A DNA stretch of 10,412 nucleotides from assembly GCA_900556205.1 (NCBI GenBank), contig USNX01000026.1, positions 1 to 10,412 of the forward strand, written 5' to 3'. Shown piece by piece: positions 1 through 6,108 of this stretch. How positions within the stretch are numbered: the stretch's first letter is position 1; each line of letters opens with the position of its first letter. The stretch comes from an uncultured Collinsella sp. (GTDB lineage Bacteria; Actinomycetota; Coriobacteriia; Coriobacteriales; Coriobacteriaceae). The translations under genes were made by a program, and so were the position numbers. The notes beneath the pieces are model-generated. The model was not told where the DNA came from, did not search any database, and worked only from the letters and a program-made list of their open reading frames with translations.

Positions 1-18
1 CGGTAAGAGAGGATTGCC

Positions 19-1044
19 ATGCTCGCGTTTAACAACGACTATTCCCACGGCGCACATCCGGCAGTGCTGCAGGCGCTCGTCGACACCAACATGGAGCCGC
101 AGCCCGGCTACGGTACCGATGCACACACCGAGCGTGCCAAGCAGCTTATTCGCGAGGCCTGTCAGGCCCCCGATGCCGACGTGTTTTTTCTGGTGGGCGG
201 CACGCAGGCCAACGCGACGGTGATCGACATGCTGCTTGCGCCCTACGAGGGAGTCGTTGCTGCCGAGACTGGCCACGTCGCCTGCCACGAGGCGGGCGCC
301 ATCGAGTTTGGCGGCCACAAGGTGCTCACCATCCCCGGCTACGAGGGCAAGATGCACGCCGAGGACCTCGAGAACTATATCCAGGTGTTCTACGAAAACG
401 AGAGCTACGAGCACACGGTGTTCCCGGGTGCCGTGTACGTGAGCCTATCGACCGAGTACGGCACACTGTACTCCAAGGCCGAGCTCGCGGCGATTCACGC
501 GGTGTGCCAGAAGCGCGAGATTCCGCTGTTTGTGGACGGTGCCCGCCTGGCCTATGCGCTGGCGTCCGATGAGTGCGACATTACCCTGCCCGAGCTGGCG
601 CAGCTGTGCGACGTGTTTTACATCGGTGGCACCAAGTGCGGCGCTCTGTGCGGCGAGGCCGTGGTGTTTTGCGGCATGCATGCTCCGGCGCATCCTATTC
701 CGCGCATTAAGCAGCACGGCGCACTGCTCGCCAAGGGCCGCCTGACGGGCGTCCAGTTTGAGGCACTCTTTACCGATGGCCTGTATTTTGAGATTGGTCG
801 TCAGGCGATTGAGACCGCTCAGGCGCTGCGTCGCGTGCTGCACGAGCGCGGCTACCAGTTCTTCTTGGAGACGCCCACAAACCAGCAGTTTGTGATTCTG
901 CCCAACGAGGACATGGCCCGCATTCGCGAGCATGCCTCGATCGAGTACTGGGAAAAGTACGACGAGACCCACACGGTGGTGCGCTTTTGCACCAGCTGGG
1001 CCACGACGCAGGAGGACATCGACGCGTTGGCGGCTGTCCTGTAG
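19..1044 (+). CDS. Threonine aldolase-family PLP lyase (beta-eliminating lyase fold)
   Basis: A 341-residue protein of the threonine aldolase/beta-eliminating lyase family, PLP-dependent fold type I. Family members cleave L-threonine or L-allo-threonine to glycine and acetaldehyde in the cytoplasm. The sequence shows an N-terminal FNNDYSHGAHPAVLQAL segment typical of the family, a glycine-rich cofactor region (GGTQAN, residues 60-65), a probable PLP-stacking His86 (ETGHVACHEAG), the PLP-binding FVDGAR (Asp173, Arg176), and the Schiff-base lysine Lys206 in YIGGTKCG. Length is normal for the family. The ATG at 19 is preceded by a purine-rich AGAGAGGA Shine-Dalgarno sequence at 6-13. The promoter lies outside the window. 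A hairpin follows 17 bp after the stop, so it may be the last gene of its transcript. Family assignment is firm; the true substrate (threonine, or another beta-hydroxy amino acid) cannot be read from sequence. Confidence 0.93.
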   Translation: MLAFNNDYSHGAHPAVLQALVDTNMEPQPGYGTDAHTERAKQLIREACQAPDADVFFLVGGTQANATVIDMLLAPYEGVVAAETGHVACHEAGAIEFGGHKVLTIPGYEGKMHAEDLENYIQVFYENESYEHTVFPGAVYVSLSTEYGTLYSKAELAAIHAVCQKREIPLFVDGARLAYALASDECDITLPELAQLCDVFYIGGTKCGALCGEAVVFCGMHAPAHPIPRIKQHGALLAKGRLTGVQFEALFTDGLYFEIGRQAIETAQALRRVLHERGYQFFLETPTNQQFVILPNEDMARIREHASIEYWEKYDETHTVVRFCTSWATTQEDIDALAAVL

Positions 1045-1060
1045 CTTGATGCAATGACGA

Positions 1061-1109
1061 GGGCCGCATTGCGCTGGGTTTGGCGCAGGGCGGCCTTTGC
1101 TTTTGGGGA
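1061..1109 (+). terminator. Two-part hairpin with T-rich tail after the aldolase gene
   Basis: GGCCGC (1062-1067) pairs with GCGGCC (1090-1095), enclosing an inner stem TGCGC (1070-1074) / GCGCA (1083-1087) with loop TGGGTTTG. It is followed by TTTGCTTTT. This is consistent with an intrinsic terminator of the aldolase gene, although the tract is interrupted by GC. It ends only about 10 bp before the acetyltransferase start, so it could instead act as an attenuating leader structure for that gene. Confidence 0.5.
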
Positions 1110-1119
1110 GAAGGGTTGT

Positions 1120-1710
1120 ATGACCGAGATGTCCGAGCCGACGATTCGCCTGGCGACGCCCGAAGACGCGCCGGCGTTGCTTGCCATCTATGAGCCGTAT
1201 GTGCGCCAGACGGCGATTACCTGCGAATACGAGGTGCCGAGCGTTGAGGAGTTCGCCGGGCGCATCGAGCGCACGCTCGAGCGCTATCCGTATCTGGTGA
1301 TGGAGCTGGACGGGCGTCTGGTAGGCTATGCCTATGTGAGTCCGCTCAACAGCCGCGAGGCATACGACTGGTCGGTCGAGACATCGATCTACCTGGCGCG
1401 CGACGTGCGTCACGGCGGGCTGGGCCGCAAGTTGCACGATGCGCTCAAGCAATGTCTGATCGCGATGGGCATTACCAACATGTGCGCCCTCATCGCCGTG
1501 CCGCACGACAAGGACGACGAGTATCTGACGCACAACAGCCAGGATTTCCATGCCCATATGGGCTACCGCCTGGTGGGCGCCTTTGACCGCTGCGCCCAAA
1601 AATTCGGCCGCTGGTACGACATGTGCTGGATGGAGTTGGTCTTAGTCGAGCGCACGCCCAACCAACCCAAACCAACCTGGTTCCCCGACCTCCCCAAACC
1701 TACCATTTAG
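1120..1710 (+). CDS. GNAT N-acetyltransferase, phosphinothricin acetyltransferase-like
   Basis: A 196-residue GNAT-fold acetyltransferase. It resembles the phosphinothricin/methionine-sulfoximine acetyltransferase branch, which transfers acetyl from acetyl-CoA to a small amine. The opening IRLATPEDAPALLAIYEPYV (residues 9-28) and the central block around 83-110 (DWSVETSIYLARDVRHGGLG) are typical. The latter contains the acetyl-CoA pyrophosphate-binding loop R97-H-G-G-L-G102. A later FHAHMGYRLVGAF segment (143-155) is the usual GNAT C-terminal motif. I chose the ATG at 1120 because a GGGGAGAAGGG Shine-Dalgarno lies just upstream; an in-frame upstream ATG at 1054 would run through the hairpin. 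The last ~17 residues (NQPKPTWFPDLPKPTI) are proline-rich and run into a palindromic repeat, so they may be acquired sequence rather than part of the fold. It is convergent with the GntR gene. The actual substrate is unknown. Confidence 0.88.
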   Translation: MTEMSEPTIRLATPEDAPALLAIYEPYVRQTAITCEYEVPSVEEFAGRIERTLERYPYLVMELDGRLVGYAYVSPLNSREAYDWSVETSIYLARDVRHGGLGRKLHDALKQCLIAMGITNMCALIAVPHDKDDEYLTHNSQDFHAHMGYRLVGAFDRCAQKFGRWYDMCWMELVLVERTPNQPKPTWFPDLPKPTI

Positions 1711-1733
1711 GGACAGGTTTATTTTGGTAGGTT
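1697..1733. repeat. Palindromic repeat, CCTACCA family, copy 1 (between convergent genes)
   Basis: AACCTACCA (1697-1705) and TGGTAGGTT (1725-1733) are perfect 9-bp inverted arms around a 19-nt centre containing GGGACAGGTTTATTT. On the minus strand it reads AACCTACCAAAATAAACCTG followed by TCCC, nearly identical to the copy at 9039-9074. It covers the last codons and stop of the acetyltransferase and the last bases of the GntR stop codon. A hairpin here could end transcription from both sides, though no long T tract is present. I recall this family as recurrent in Collinsella, but that is memory rather than a search. Confidence 0.75.
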
Positions 1734-2454
1734 AGCCGATGGGCTCGGTGTATTTGGCACGGTCGGTGCGTTGGATGCGCTTGGAGATGTGCAGCGGGCG
1801 GCCGTCGGTGTCGTAGACGTAGTCGGTGATCAAGATCAGCGCCTGCCCGCGCTTAACGTTGAGCAAAAACGCCTCGTTTTGCGAGGCGTAGCACACCTCA
1901 AAGGTCTTATGCCCCTGTGCCGGCGCGCGATGGAATTCTTGGCGCAGCGTCGCGTAGAGCGACCCGTTGAGGTCGCGATCGATGAGCGACCCAAAGCTCG
2001 GTGGCAGATAGGTGGTTTCCAGGCACAGTGGTGCATCGTCCAGATAACGCAGGCGGACAAGTTTGACGAGCTTGCTGCCCACGTAGGCATCAAAGAACTT
2101 AGCTATGCTGCCGGCCACCTTGGCAAAGCCCGAGTCCACGGTGCGTGTGGTGGGCTTCATTCCCTGGCCTTCGACCTGCTTGGTATAGCTCGAAAACACC
2201 AGGTTGTTCTCGTGGAGCGCCGGTGTGTCGGCCACAAAGGCGCCGCGCCCGCGCTCGGTGCGCACCAGGCCCTCGTCAACTAACACCTTAAGCGCGTGGC
2301 GCACAGTGCTGCGCGACAGACCCGATTCGTCCATGAGTTCCATCTCGGACGGCAGCTTGTCTCCGCGTGCGTAGATGCCGGCGGCGATGCGGTCACGCAG
2401 CATGCTCGCCAAGCGCTCGTATTGGGTCAGTCTCTTTTTAGATGAAGCGTTCAT
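1732..2454 (-). CDS. GntR/HutC-family transcriptional repressor with UTRA domain
   Basis: A 240-residue regulator with an N-terminal winged helix-turn-helix (about residues 12-75) and a C-terminal UTRA ligand-binding domain (about 85-235). The DNA-binding part has the GntR signature: KLPSEMELMDESGLSRSTVR, then ALKVLVDEGLVRTERGRGAFV. UTRA domains usually bind phosphorylated sugars or related metabolites, and most family members are repressors released by the substrate of the pathway. The gene is divergent from the SIS-domain gene at 2660, with tandem TGTAT half-sites near both starts. That suggests it controls both itself and the SIS gene. The start ATG (minus strand, 2454) has a weak ACAGG Shine-Dalgarno that lies inside the proximal half-site array, so a bound repressor would sit over its own ribosome-binding region in the DNA. 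Function as a local regulator is inferred from position and motifs. Confidence 0.92.
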   Translation of the reverse strand: MNASSKKRLTQYERLASMLRDRIAAGIYARGDKLPSEMELMDESGLSRSTVRHALKVLVDEGLVRTERGRGAFVADTPALHENNLVFSSYTKQVEGQGMKPTTRTVDSGFAKVAGSIAKFFDAYVGSKLVKLVRLRYLDDAPLCLETTYLPPSFGSLIDRDLNGSLYATLRQEFHRAPAQGHKTFEVCYASQNEAFLLNVKRGQALILITDYVYDTDGRPLHISKRIQRTDRAKYTEPIG

Positions 2455-2460
2455 GCGATC

Positions 2461-2482
2461 AACCTGTATCTAACCTGTATGC
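2461..2482. promoter_or_regulatory. Putative GntR operator, tandem half-sites (gntR-proximal copy)
   Basis: AACCTGTAT at 2461-2469 is repeated as AACCTGTAT at 2472-2480, so the TGTAT cores are 11 bp apart (2465 and 2476). The same 22-bp arrangement returns at 2600-2621 with three mismatches. It lies 7 bp upstream of the GntR start codon on the minus strand. Repetition, helical phasing and placement in the divergent region support an operator; binding is inferred. Confidence 0.6.
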
Positions 2483-2497
2483 GTATCTAATCAAGCA

Positions 2498-2510
2498 TGT
2501 ATTCAATACA
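2498..2510. promoter_or_regulatory. Putative operator palindrome TGTATTCAATACA
   Basis: A perfect 13-bp palindrome, TGTATT-C-AATACA. Its TGTAT core starts 22 bp (two helical turns) after the second TGTAT of the adjacent array. A further ATACA half-site stands at 2577-2581. It is a plausible symmetric site for the same dimeric GntR regulator. Confidence 0.55.
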
Positions 2511-2599
2511 ACAACAAAACCGCTGGTAGCTAGTTATCGAAAACCGCATCAGCAAAATTTCTAGGACAAATATAGCATACAACTAGTCGACATAACCAA

Positions 2600-2621
2600 A
2601 ACATGTATGTAACTTGTATGC
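2600..2621. promoter_or_regulatory. Putative GntR operator, tandem half-sites (SIS-proximal copy)
   Basis: AACATGTAT followed by TAACTTGTATGC repeats the 2461-2482 site in direct orientation with 19 of 22 matching positions. The TGTAT cores at 2604 and 2615 are again 11 bp apart. It sits about 40 bp upstream of the SIS gene start, where it would block a promoter or early transcription. I could not assign a convincing -35/-10 pair for the SIS gene in this AT-rich stretch. Confidence 0.6.
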
Positions 2622-2659
2622 CATCGAGAGCATCAAACGAGAAGAAAGGCTGATGCACG

Positions 2660-3652
2660 ATGACTACTCAGGAACAGGTCAAGGACGTCGTCTCCCAGGT
2701 TTTGGCTGACAAGGCAGACAAGGGCGGCATCAAGCGCGTCGTGTGGATTGGCGCCGGCGGATCCAACGGCGGCAACTATCCTGCCCAGTACTTTATGGAG
2801 CACGAGGCCACGCAGGTCGTGAGCTCCAGCTACACCAGCAACGAGTTCGTGCACGCCACCCCGGCCTACGTCAACGAGAACACCCTGGCCGTCGTCGTGT
2901 CCATGCGCGGCACCAAGGAGACCATCGTCGCCGCCCAGGTCGCCAAGGACCACGGCGCCAGCACCATCGCAATCTATGTCGACGAGTCCGGCCTCACCGA
3001 GGTCTGCGACTACAAGATCCAGTATGACAGCCTGGCCGTCGACGAGTCCTGCATGGGCCGCACCAACTCCGCCGTCGTGACCATGATCGCCATGGAGCTT
3101 ACGCAGCAGACCGAGGGCTATGCCGAGTACGAGACCGCTATGGCCGCCTTCGACTTGGTCGACCCCATCTATCGCAAGGCCGTCGAGTACACCCGTCCGC
3201 TTGCTGCCAAGTGGGCCGAGCAGAACGCCGACAAGCCCTGCATCAACGTGATGGCTCAGGGTCCGCTCTTTGGTGCCGCCTACGTCTTTAGCATCTGCAA
3301 CGTGCAGGAGATGTTGCAGATCGACTCCTGCACCATCAACACCTGCGACTTCTTCCACGGCCCCTTCGAGATCCTGGACAAGCGTACCTCGCTGTTCCAG
3401 CTCATCAGCGTCGGCCGCAGCCGCTGCAACGACGAGCGCGGCATCCGCTTCGTCAACCAGTACGGTGGCGAGCGCGTCTATCAGCTCGACGCCAAGGAGC
3501 TCGGCCTCAATGACATCAAGGACAGCGTGAGCGAATACTTCAACCACCTGATCTTTGCCCCGATTCTCAACAACGTGTACATGCGCGCGCTCTCTGCCGT
3601 CACCCACAAGGACTACATGACGCGCCGCTACATGTGGAAGCTCGACTACTAG
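2660..3652 (+). CDS. SIS-domain sugar-phosphate deglycase/isomerase, FrlB/GfrE-F-like (paralogue 1)
   Basis: A 330-residue protein with two SIS (sugar isomerase) domains, about residues 20-150 and 190-320. Members of the FrlB/GfrE/GfrF/FraB group split 6-phosphorylated Amadori-type sugar-amines in the cytoplasm into hexose-6-phosphate and the free amine; GlmS isomerase is a distant relative. The putative catalytic pair Glu217 (NVQEMLQ) and His233 (FFHGPFE) is present with the 16-residue spacing also seen in GlmS. QQTEGY (149-154) and the C-terminal RRYMWKLDY are shared with the second SIS protein in this window. The phosphate-binding loop reads SMRGTKET (81-88), one residue shorter than SLGGSTPET in the paralogue and with Arg where a small residue is usual, so specificity may differ. 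The ATG at 2660 has an AGAAAGG Shine-Dalgarno about 10 nt upstream. It is divergent from, and probably controlled by, the GntR at 1732-2454. The exact substrate is not readable. Confidence 0.87.
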   Translation: MTTQEQVKDVVSQVLADKADKGGIKRVVWIGAGGSNGGNYPAQYFMEHEATQVVSSSYTSNEFVHATPAYVNENTLAVVVSMRGTKETIVAAQVAKDHGASTIAIYVDESGLTEVCDYKIQYDSLAVDESCMGRTNSAVVTMIAMELTQQTEGYAEYETAMAAFDLVDPIYRKAVEYTRPLAAKWAEQNADKPCINVMAQGPLFGAAYVFSICNVQEMLQIDSCTINTCDFFHGPFEILDKRTSLFQLISVGRSRCNDERGIRFVNQYGGERVYQLDAKELGLNDIKDSVSEYFNHLIFAPILNNVYMRALSAVTHKDYMTRRYMWKLDY

Positions 3653-3678
3653 GGGATAGAGCGGCCTAACAGCTCGAT

Positions 3679-3775
3679 GTCCTCATAAGTTGCGGTGGAA
3701 TAGTTCCTGTTTGGGGGCTTGAAGCCTCTATTTGGGAACTAGTCCACCGCAACCGCCAAGTAATCCGCTGAGGAC
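3679..3775. repeat. 97-bp nested palindromic element
   Basis: Long inverted arms GTTGCGGTGGAATAGTTCC (3689-3707) and GGAACTAGTCCACCGCAAC (3735-3753) match at 18 of 19 positions. Inside is a small GGCT/AGCC hairpin around 3717-3725. Outside, GTCCTCA (3679-3685) pairs with TGAGGAC (3769-3775). The element fills most of the gap between the SIS gene and the transporter. It has no coding capacity and resembles a REP/MITE-like element. As RNA it would fold into a long stem that could stop transcription or protect the upstream mRNA. Confidence 0.75.
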
Positions 3776-3815
3776 GGAGGAAAACGGATCACTTTCCCGC
3801 TCGCCGATTTGTGTC

Positions 3816-3843
3816 TTGAAAAATGTATATAACGACTATAACG
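3816..3843 (+). promoter_or_regulatory. Putative promoter and operator of the DMT transporter gene
   Basis: TTGAAA (3816-3821) and TATAAC (3837-3842) could serve as -35 and -10 with a short 15-bp spacer. Two direct TATAACG copies (3828-3834 and 3837-3843) overlap the -10. The first belongs to GTATATAACG (3825-3834), the reverse complement of CGTTATATAC found at the downstream GntR promoter (10061-10070). A repressor site over the -10 is inferred. Confidence 0.5.
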
Positions 3844-3883
3844 TAGTGTGAAACATATTGGAAACAATACCGAGGAGGCTGCG

Positions 3884-4966
3884 TTGAAGAAAAGCAATCT
3901 GGGCTATGTGCTGGTACTGATCGCCGCGCTTATGTGGGGCAGCATCGGAATCTTTGTAAACGGCATCTCGGCCATGGGCGTTTCGTCCCAGAGCATGGCT
4001 GCCTTTCGCTTGTTGGTCGGAGCGCTTATCTTGGCGCCGGTCCTGATGTTTATGGGCTGCCGTCCGGGTGAGGGGTCTACCGTGGCTCAGGGTCCGCTGG
4101 CCCTGTTCAAGGCAAGCCCTAAAGAGCTTGTTCCCTGCGCGCTTGTCGGTATCGTCGGTTTGGCCGCCGCCAACACCTGCTATTACGAGTGCATGCGTGA
4201 GGTGGGTATGTCTACGGCCTCGGTGCTGCTCTACACCTCGCCGGTGTTTGGTGTCATGCTCGGCCGCGTGCTTTATCGCGAGGACGTGACCCCCAACAAG
4301 CTCGTTGCCATTGTCTTTAACATCGTTGGCTGCGTGCTTGCGGTGACCAATGGCGACCTTTCCGGTTTTCATTTTTCGGTTTGGGGCGTCACGTCGGGCG
4401 TGATTGCAGGCCTTTGTGGTGCGTCGCTCGCGGTGTTTAGCCGAATAGCAACCAAGACGGTCCACCCGCTGGCTGTCACGTTTTGGGGTTTTGTTTTTGG
4501 CGGTGCGGTTATGGCGGCTATCGCGGCTCCGTGGCCGGATGTCGCCGCGGCAATGTCGCCACAGCTGCTGCTGCTGTTCCTTGGCTTTGGGCTCATCCCC
4601 ACAGCCGTGGCTTACATCTTATATATGCAGGGTCTGTCCATGGGGCTCGAGACGTCGAAAGTTCCCGTCGTAATGTCATTCGAGACGGTCGTCACCGTAC
4701 TGGTGGGCATTGGTGTCTATGCTGAGCCCGCTGGCGCGATCAAGGTCCTGGGCATCGTGCTGGTGCTCGCGTCCATCCTGATCATGAACACCGACTTCTC
4801 CAGGCTGCGCAACAGTGTGTTTGTCGGTCATGTCATTGAGAGCATGACCTTTAAGCCCAATGCGTGGTGGACCGAAAAATCGCAGGACATGGATCTGTTT
4901 AAGGAGCGCACCGGCATTGCGCTGGAACCCACCGTGCAGGAAAGCCCCTGGTACTTCGTGCGATAA
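3884..4966 (+). CDS. EamA/DMT-superfamily transporter with C-terminal cytoplasmic tail
   Basis: A 360-residue inner-membrane transporter of the drug/metabolite (10-TMS, two EamA repeats) superfamily. These proteins move amino acids, nucleosides or related metabolites, often outward. The first repeat begins GYVLVLIAALMWGSIGIFVN (residues 7-26) and ends near VGCVLAVTNG. The second begins near FSVWGVTSGVIAGLCGASLA and ends at VLGIVLVLASILIMN. About 50 hydrophilic residues follow (RLRNSVFVGHV to ESPWYFVR), longer than the usual EamA tail. I prefer the TTG at 3884 because a strong GAGGAGG (3872-3878) lies 5 nt upstream and the product then begins right before the first helix. The in-frame GTG at 3848 has no Shine-Dalgarno and would almost touch the predicted -10. 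Its position between two deglycase genes suggests it moves a substrate or released amine such as lysine; this is inference. Confidence 0.87.
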   Translation: MKKSNLGYVLVLIAALMWGSIGIFVNGISAMGVSSQSMAAFRLLVGALILAPVLMFMGCRPGEGSTVAQGPLALFKASPKELVPCALVGIVGLAAANTCYYECMREVGMSTASVLLYTSPVFGVMLGRVLYREDVTPNKLVAIVFNIVGCVLAVTNGDLSGFHFSVWGVTSGVIAGLCGASLAVFSRIATKTVHPLAVTFWGFVFGGAVMAAIAAPWPDVAAAMSPQLLLLFLGFGLIPTAVAYILYMQGLSMGLETSKVPVVMSFETVVTVLVGIGVYAEPAGAIKVLGIVLVLASILIMNTDFSRLRNSVFVGHVIESMTFKPNAWWTEKSQDMDLFKERTGIALEPTVQESPWYFVR

Positions 4967-5050
4967 GGGATTGGCGCGGCGTCTGATCGGGCACCGCCTG
5001 GCCAGCGCCGGCCTTCCCTGCGCCAACGTTACGAGTACGTTAAACCCGTC

Positions 5051-5078
5051 AACGGTCGTTTTTCACCCGCGAACGGTC
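5051..5078 (+). repeat. Direct repeat AACGGTC, 21-bp spacing, upstream of PTS promoter
   Basis: AACGGTC occurs at 5051-5057 and 5072-5078, exactly 21 bp (two helical turns) apart. It is about 40-65 bp upstream of the predicted -10 of the PTS operon. That promoter has a perfect -10 but no recognisable -35, so an activator site here is possible. The evidence is spacing and position only. Confidence 0.35.
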
Positions 5079-5113
5079 TTTATGGTAATTAGCAATATCC
5101 GCAACGTATAAGA

Positions 5114-5132
5114 CGTTATAATGACCATAACG
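5114..5132 (+). promoter_or_regulatory. PTS operon -10 element with overlapping operator palindrome
   Basis: TATAAT (5117-5122) is a perfect -10. It is embedded in CGTTAT (5114-5119) - N7 - ATAACG (5127-5132), a perfect 6-bp inverted repeat of the kind a GntR dimer could bind. At the usual distance upstream (about 5094-5099) the sequence is AATATC, a poor -35. Transcription would start near 5129 and leave a ~20-nt leader containing the strong AAGGAGGAGG ribosome-binding site (5135-5144). Confidence 0.6.
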
Positions 5133-5148
5133 AAAAGGAGGAGGCAAG

Positions 5149-6072
5149 ATGAATCAGATCATTCTCGCATCTCATGGCGGCCTGGCCGCAGGCGCCAAAG
5201 ACACGCTCGAGATGGTTCTCGGCGACGTGTCGAACGTCCACGTCGTGTCGCTTGCTCGTGACGACAAGGAGCCCATCACCAATAAGGTGGACGCCATGAT
5301 CGCCACGTTCAACGCGGACGACACCGTCTATGTGCTGACCGATATGCTCGGCAGCTCGGTCAACAACAACATGGTCGAGCTTTCCAAGAACGGCACGAAG
5401 TTCACGGTTGTCAGCGGTTTCAACATCCCGCTGGCGCTCACGCTTGCTATGAGCCCCGTCCCCGTCAAGGGTGCCGAGCTCGCAGCCCTCATCAACGAGG
5501 CCCGCACCGGTCTGACCAACCCCAACGCACCGGTCGAGGCCGCCGCGGCTCCCGCCAAGAAGGCCAAGGCATCCCGTCACAGCTCCGGTCCCGCCAAGAT
5601 CGTCCTCGCACGTCTTGACTACCGTCTGCTGCACGGCCAGGTCGTCTTTACCTGGACCACCAAGGTTCAGGCCGAGCGCATCATCGTCGTCGACAACGCT
5701 GCCGCCAACGATGACATCAAGAAGGGCGCTCTTAAGCTGGCCAAGCCCCAGGGCGTGCGCCTGAACGTCTTCACCGTCGAGCGTGCCCTCGCCAAGATGG
5801 ACAAGCTCAACACCCTCGGTGAGCGCGTCATGTTCGTCTTTGGCAACACGGCCGAGATGCTGCAGTTCTGCCAGGGCTACAAGCTCGACGCCATCAACCT
5901 GGGCGCCACCGCCAACCACGACGGTGCCGATCAGGTCGGCGGCAAAGACAGCTCCGTCTTCCTCGACGCCACCCAGAAGGCCGACGTCAACCAGCTGCTC
6001 GACATGGGCATCAAGCTCTACGTCCAGCAGACCCCTACGTATCAGAGCGTCGACATCGACGCCAAGCTGTAA
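5149..6072 (+). CDS. PTS mannose/fructose/sorbose-family EIIAB (fused IIA-IIB)
   Basis: A 307-residue cytoplasmic phosphotransfer protein that carries phosphate from HPr to the incoming sugar at the IIC/IID membrane pair. The IIA domain (about 1-125) starts MNQIILASHGGLAAG, with the predicted phosphorylated His9, and includes the TDMLGSS loop (64-70). An Ala/Lys/Pro-rich linker (about 128-148) joins it to the IIB domain (about 149-307). IIB opens KIVLARLDYRLLHGQVVFTW, with predicted phosphorylated His162 in LLHGQV. The usual family motif is R(I/L)D.RL(I/L)HGQV. The ATG at 5149 follows a strong Shine-Dalgarno. It is the first gene of a four-gene cluster: IIAB, IIC, IID, SIS deglycase. The family handles hexoses, hexosamines and, in the Gfr systems, glucoselysine/fructoselysine. 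The last fits the deglycase neighbour but is inferred. Confidence 0.95.
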   Translation: MNQIILASHGGLAAGAKDTLEMVLGDVSNVHVVSLARDDKEPITNKVDAMIATFNADDTVYVLTDMLGSSVNNNMVELSKNGTKFTVVSGFNIPLALTLAMSPVPVKGAELAALINEARTGLTNPNAPVEAAAAPAKKAKASRHSSGPAKIVLARLDYRLLHGQVVFTWTTKVQAERIIVVDNAAANDDIKKGALKLAKPQGVRLNVFTVERALAKMDKLNTLGERVMFVFGNTAEMLQFCQGYKLDAINLGATANHDGADQVGGKDSSVFLDATQKADVNQLLDMGIKLYVQQTPTYQSVDIDAKL

Positions 6073-6077
6073 TCAAC

Positions 6078-6091
6078 CAGGCTTTTGCCTG
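6078..6091 (+). other. Small hairpin between IIAB and IIC genes
   Basis: CAGGC-TTTT-GCCTG, a perfect 5-bp stem with a 4-nt loop, lies just after the IIAB stop and before the IIC Shine-Dalgarno AAAGGAGAAGGG. It has no T tract, so it is not a full terminator. It may shape mRNA processing or relative expression. Confidence 0.35.
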
Positions 6092-6108
6092 ACTGAAAGG
6101 AGAAGGGT

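Noticed and set aside
445..1599. Long minus-strand frame antisense to the aldolase and acetyltransferase genes
   Set aside because: Its product resembles no family I know, while both plus-strand genes carry complete active-site motifs; it is a codon-bias shadow.
2633..3607. Minus-strand frame antisense to the first SIS gene (also 5116-5919 and 6073-6987 against the PTS genes)
   Set aside because: Same pattern of complement-strand openness in highly biased genes; no domain and no credible ribosome-binding site.
3679..3775. Palindromic element as an ordinary intrinsic terminator
   Set aside because: The stem is too long and layered and no T tract follows; a repeat element is the better description, although it may also stop transcription.
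3848..3883. GTG start at 3848 for the DMT transporter
   Set aside because: No Shine-Dalgarno and almost contiguous with the predicted -10; the TTG at 3884 has GAGGAGG at ideal distance and yields a normal EamA N-terminus.
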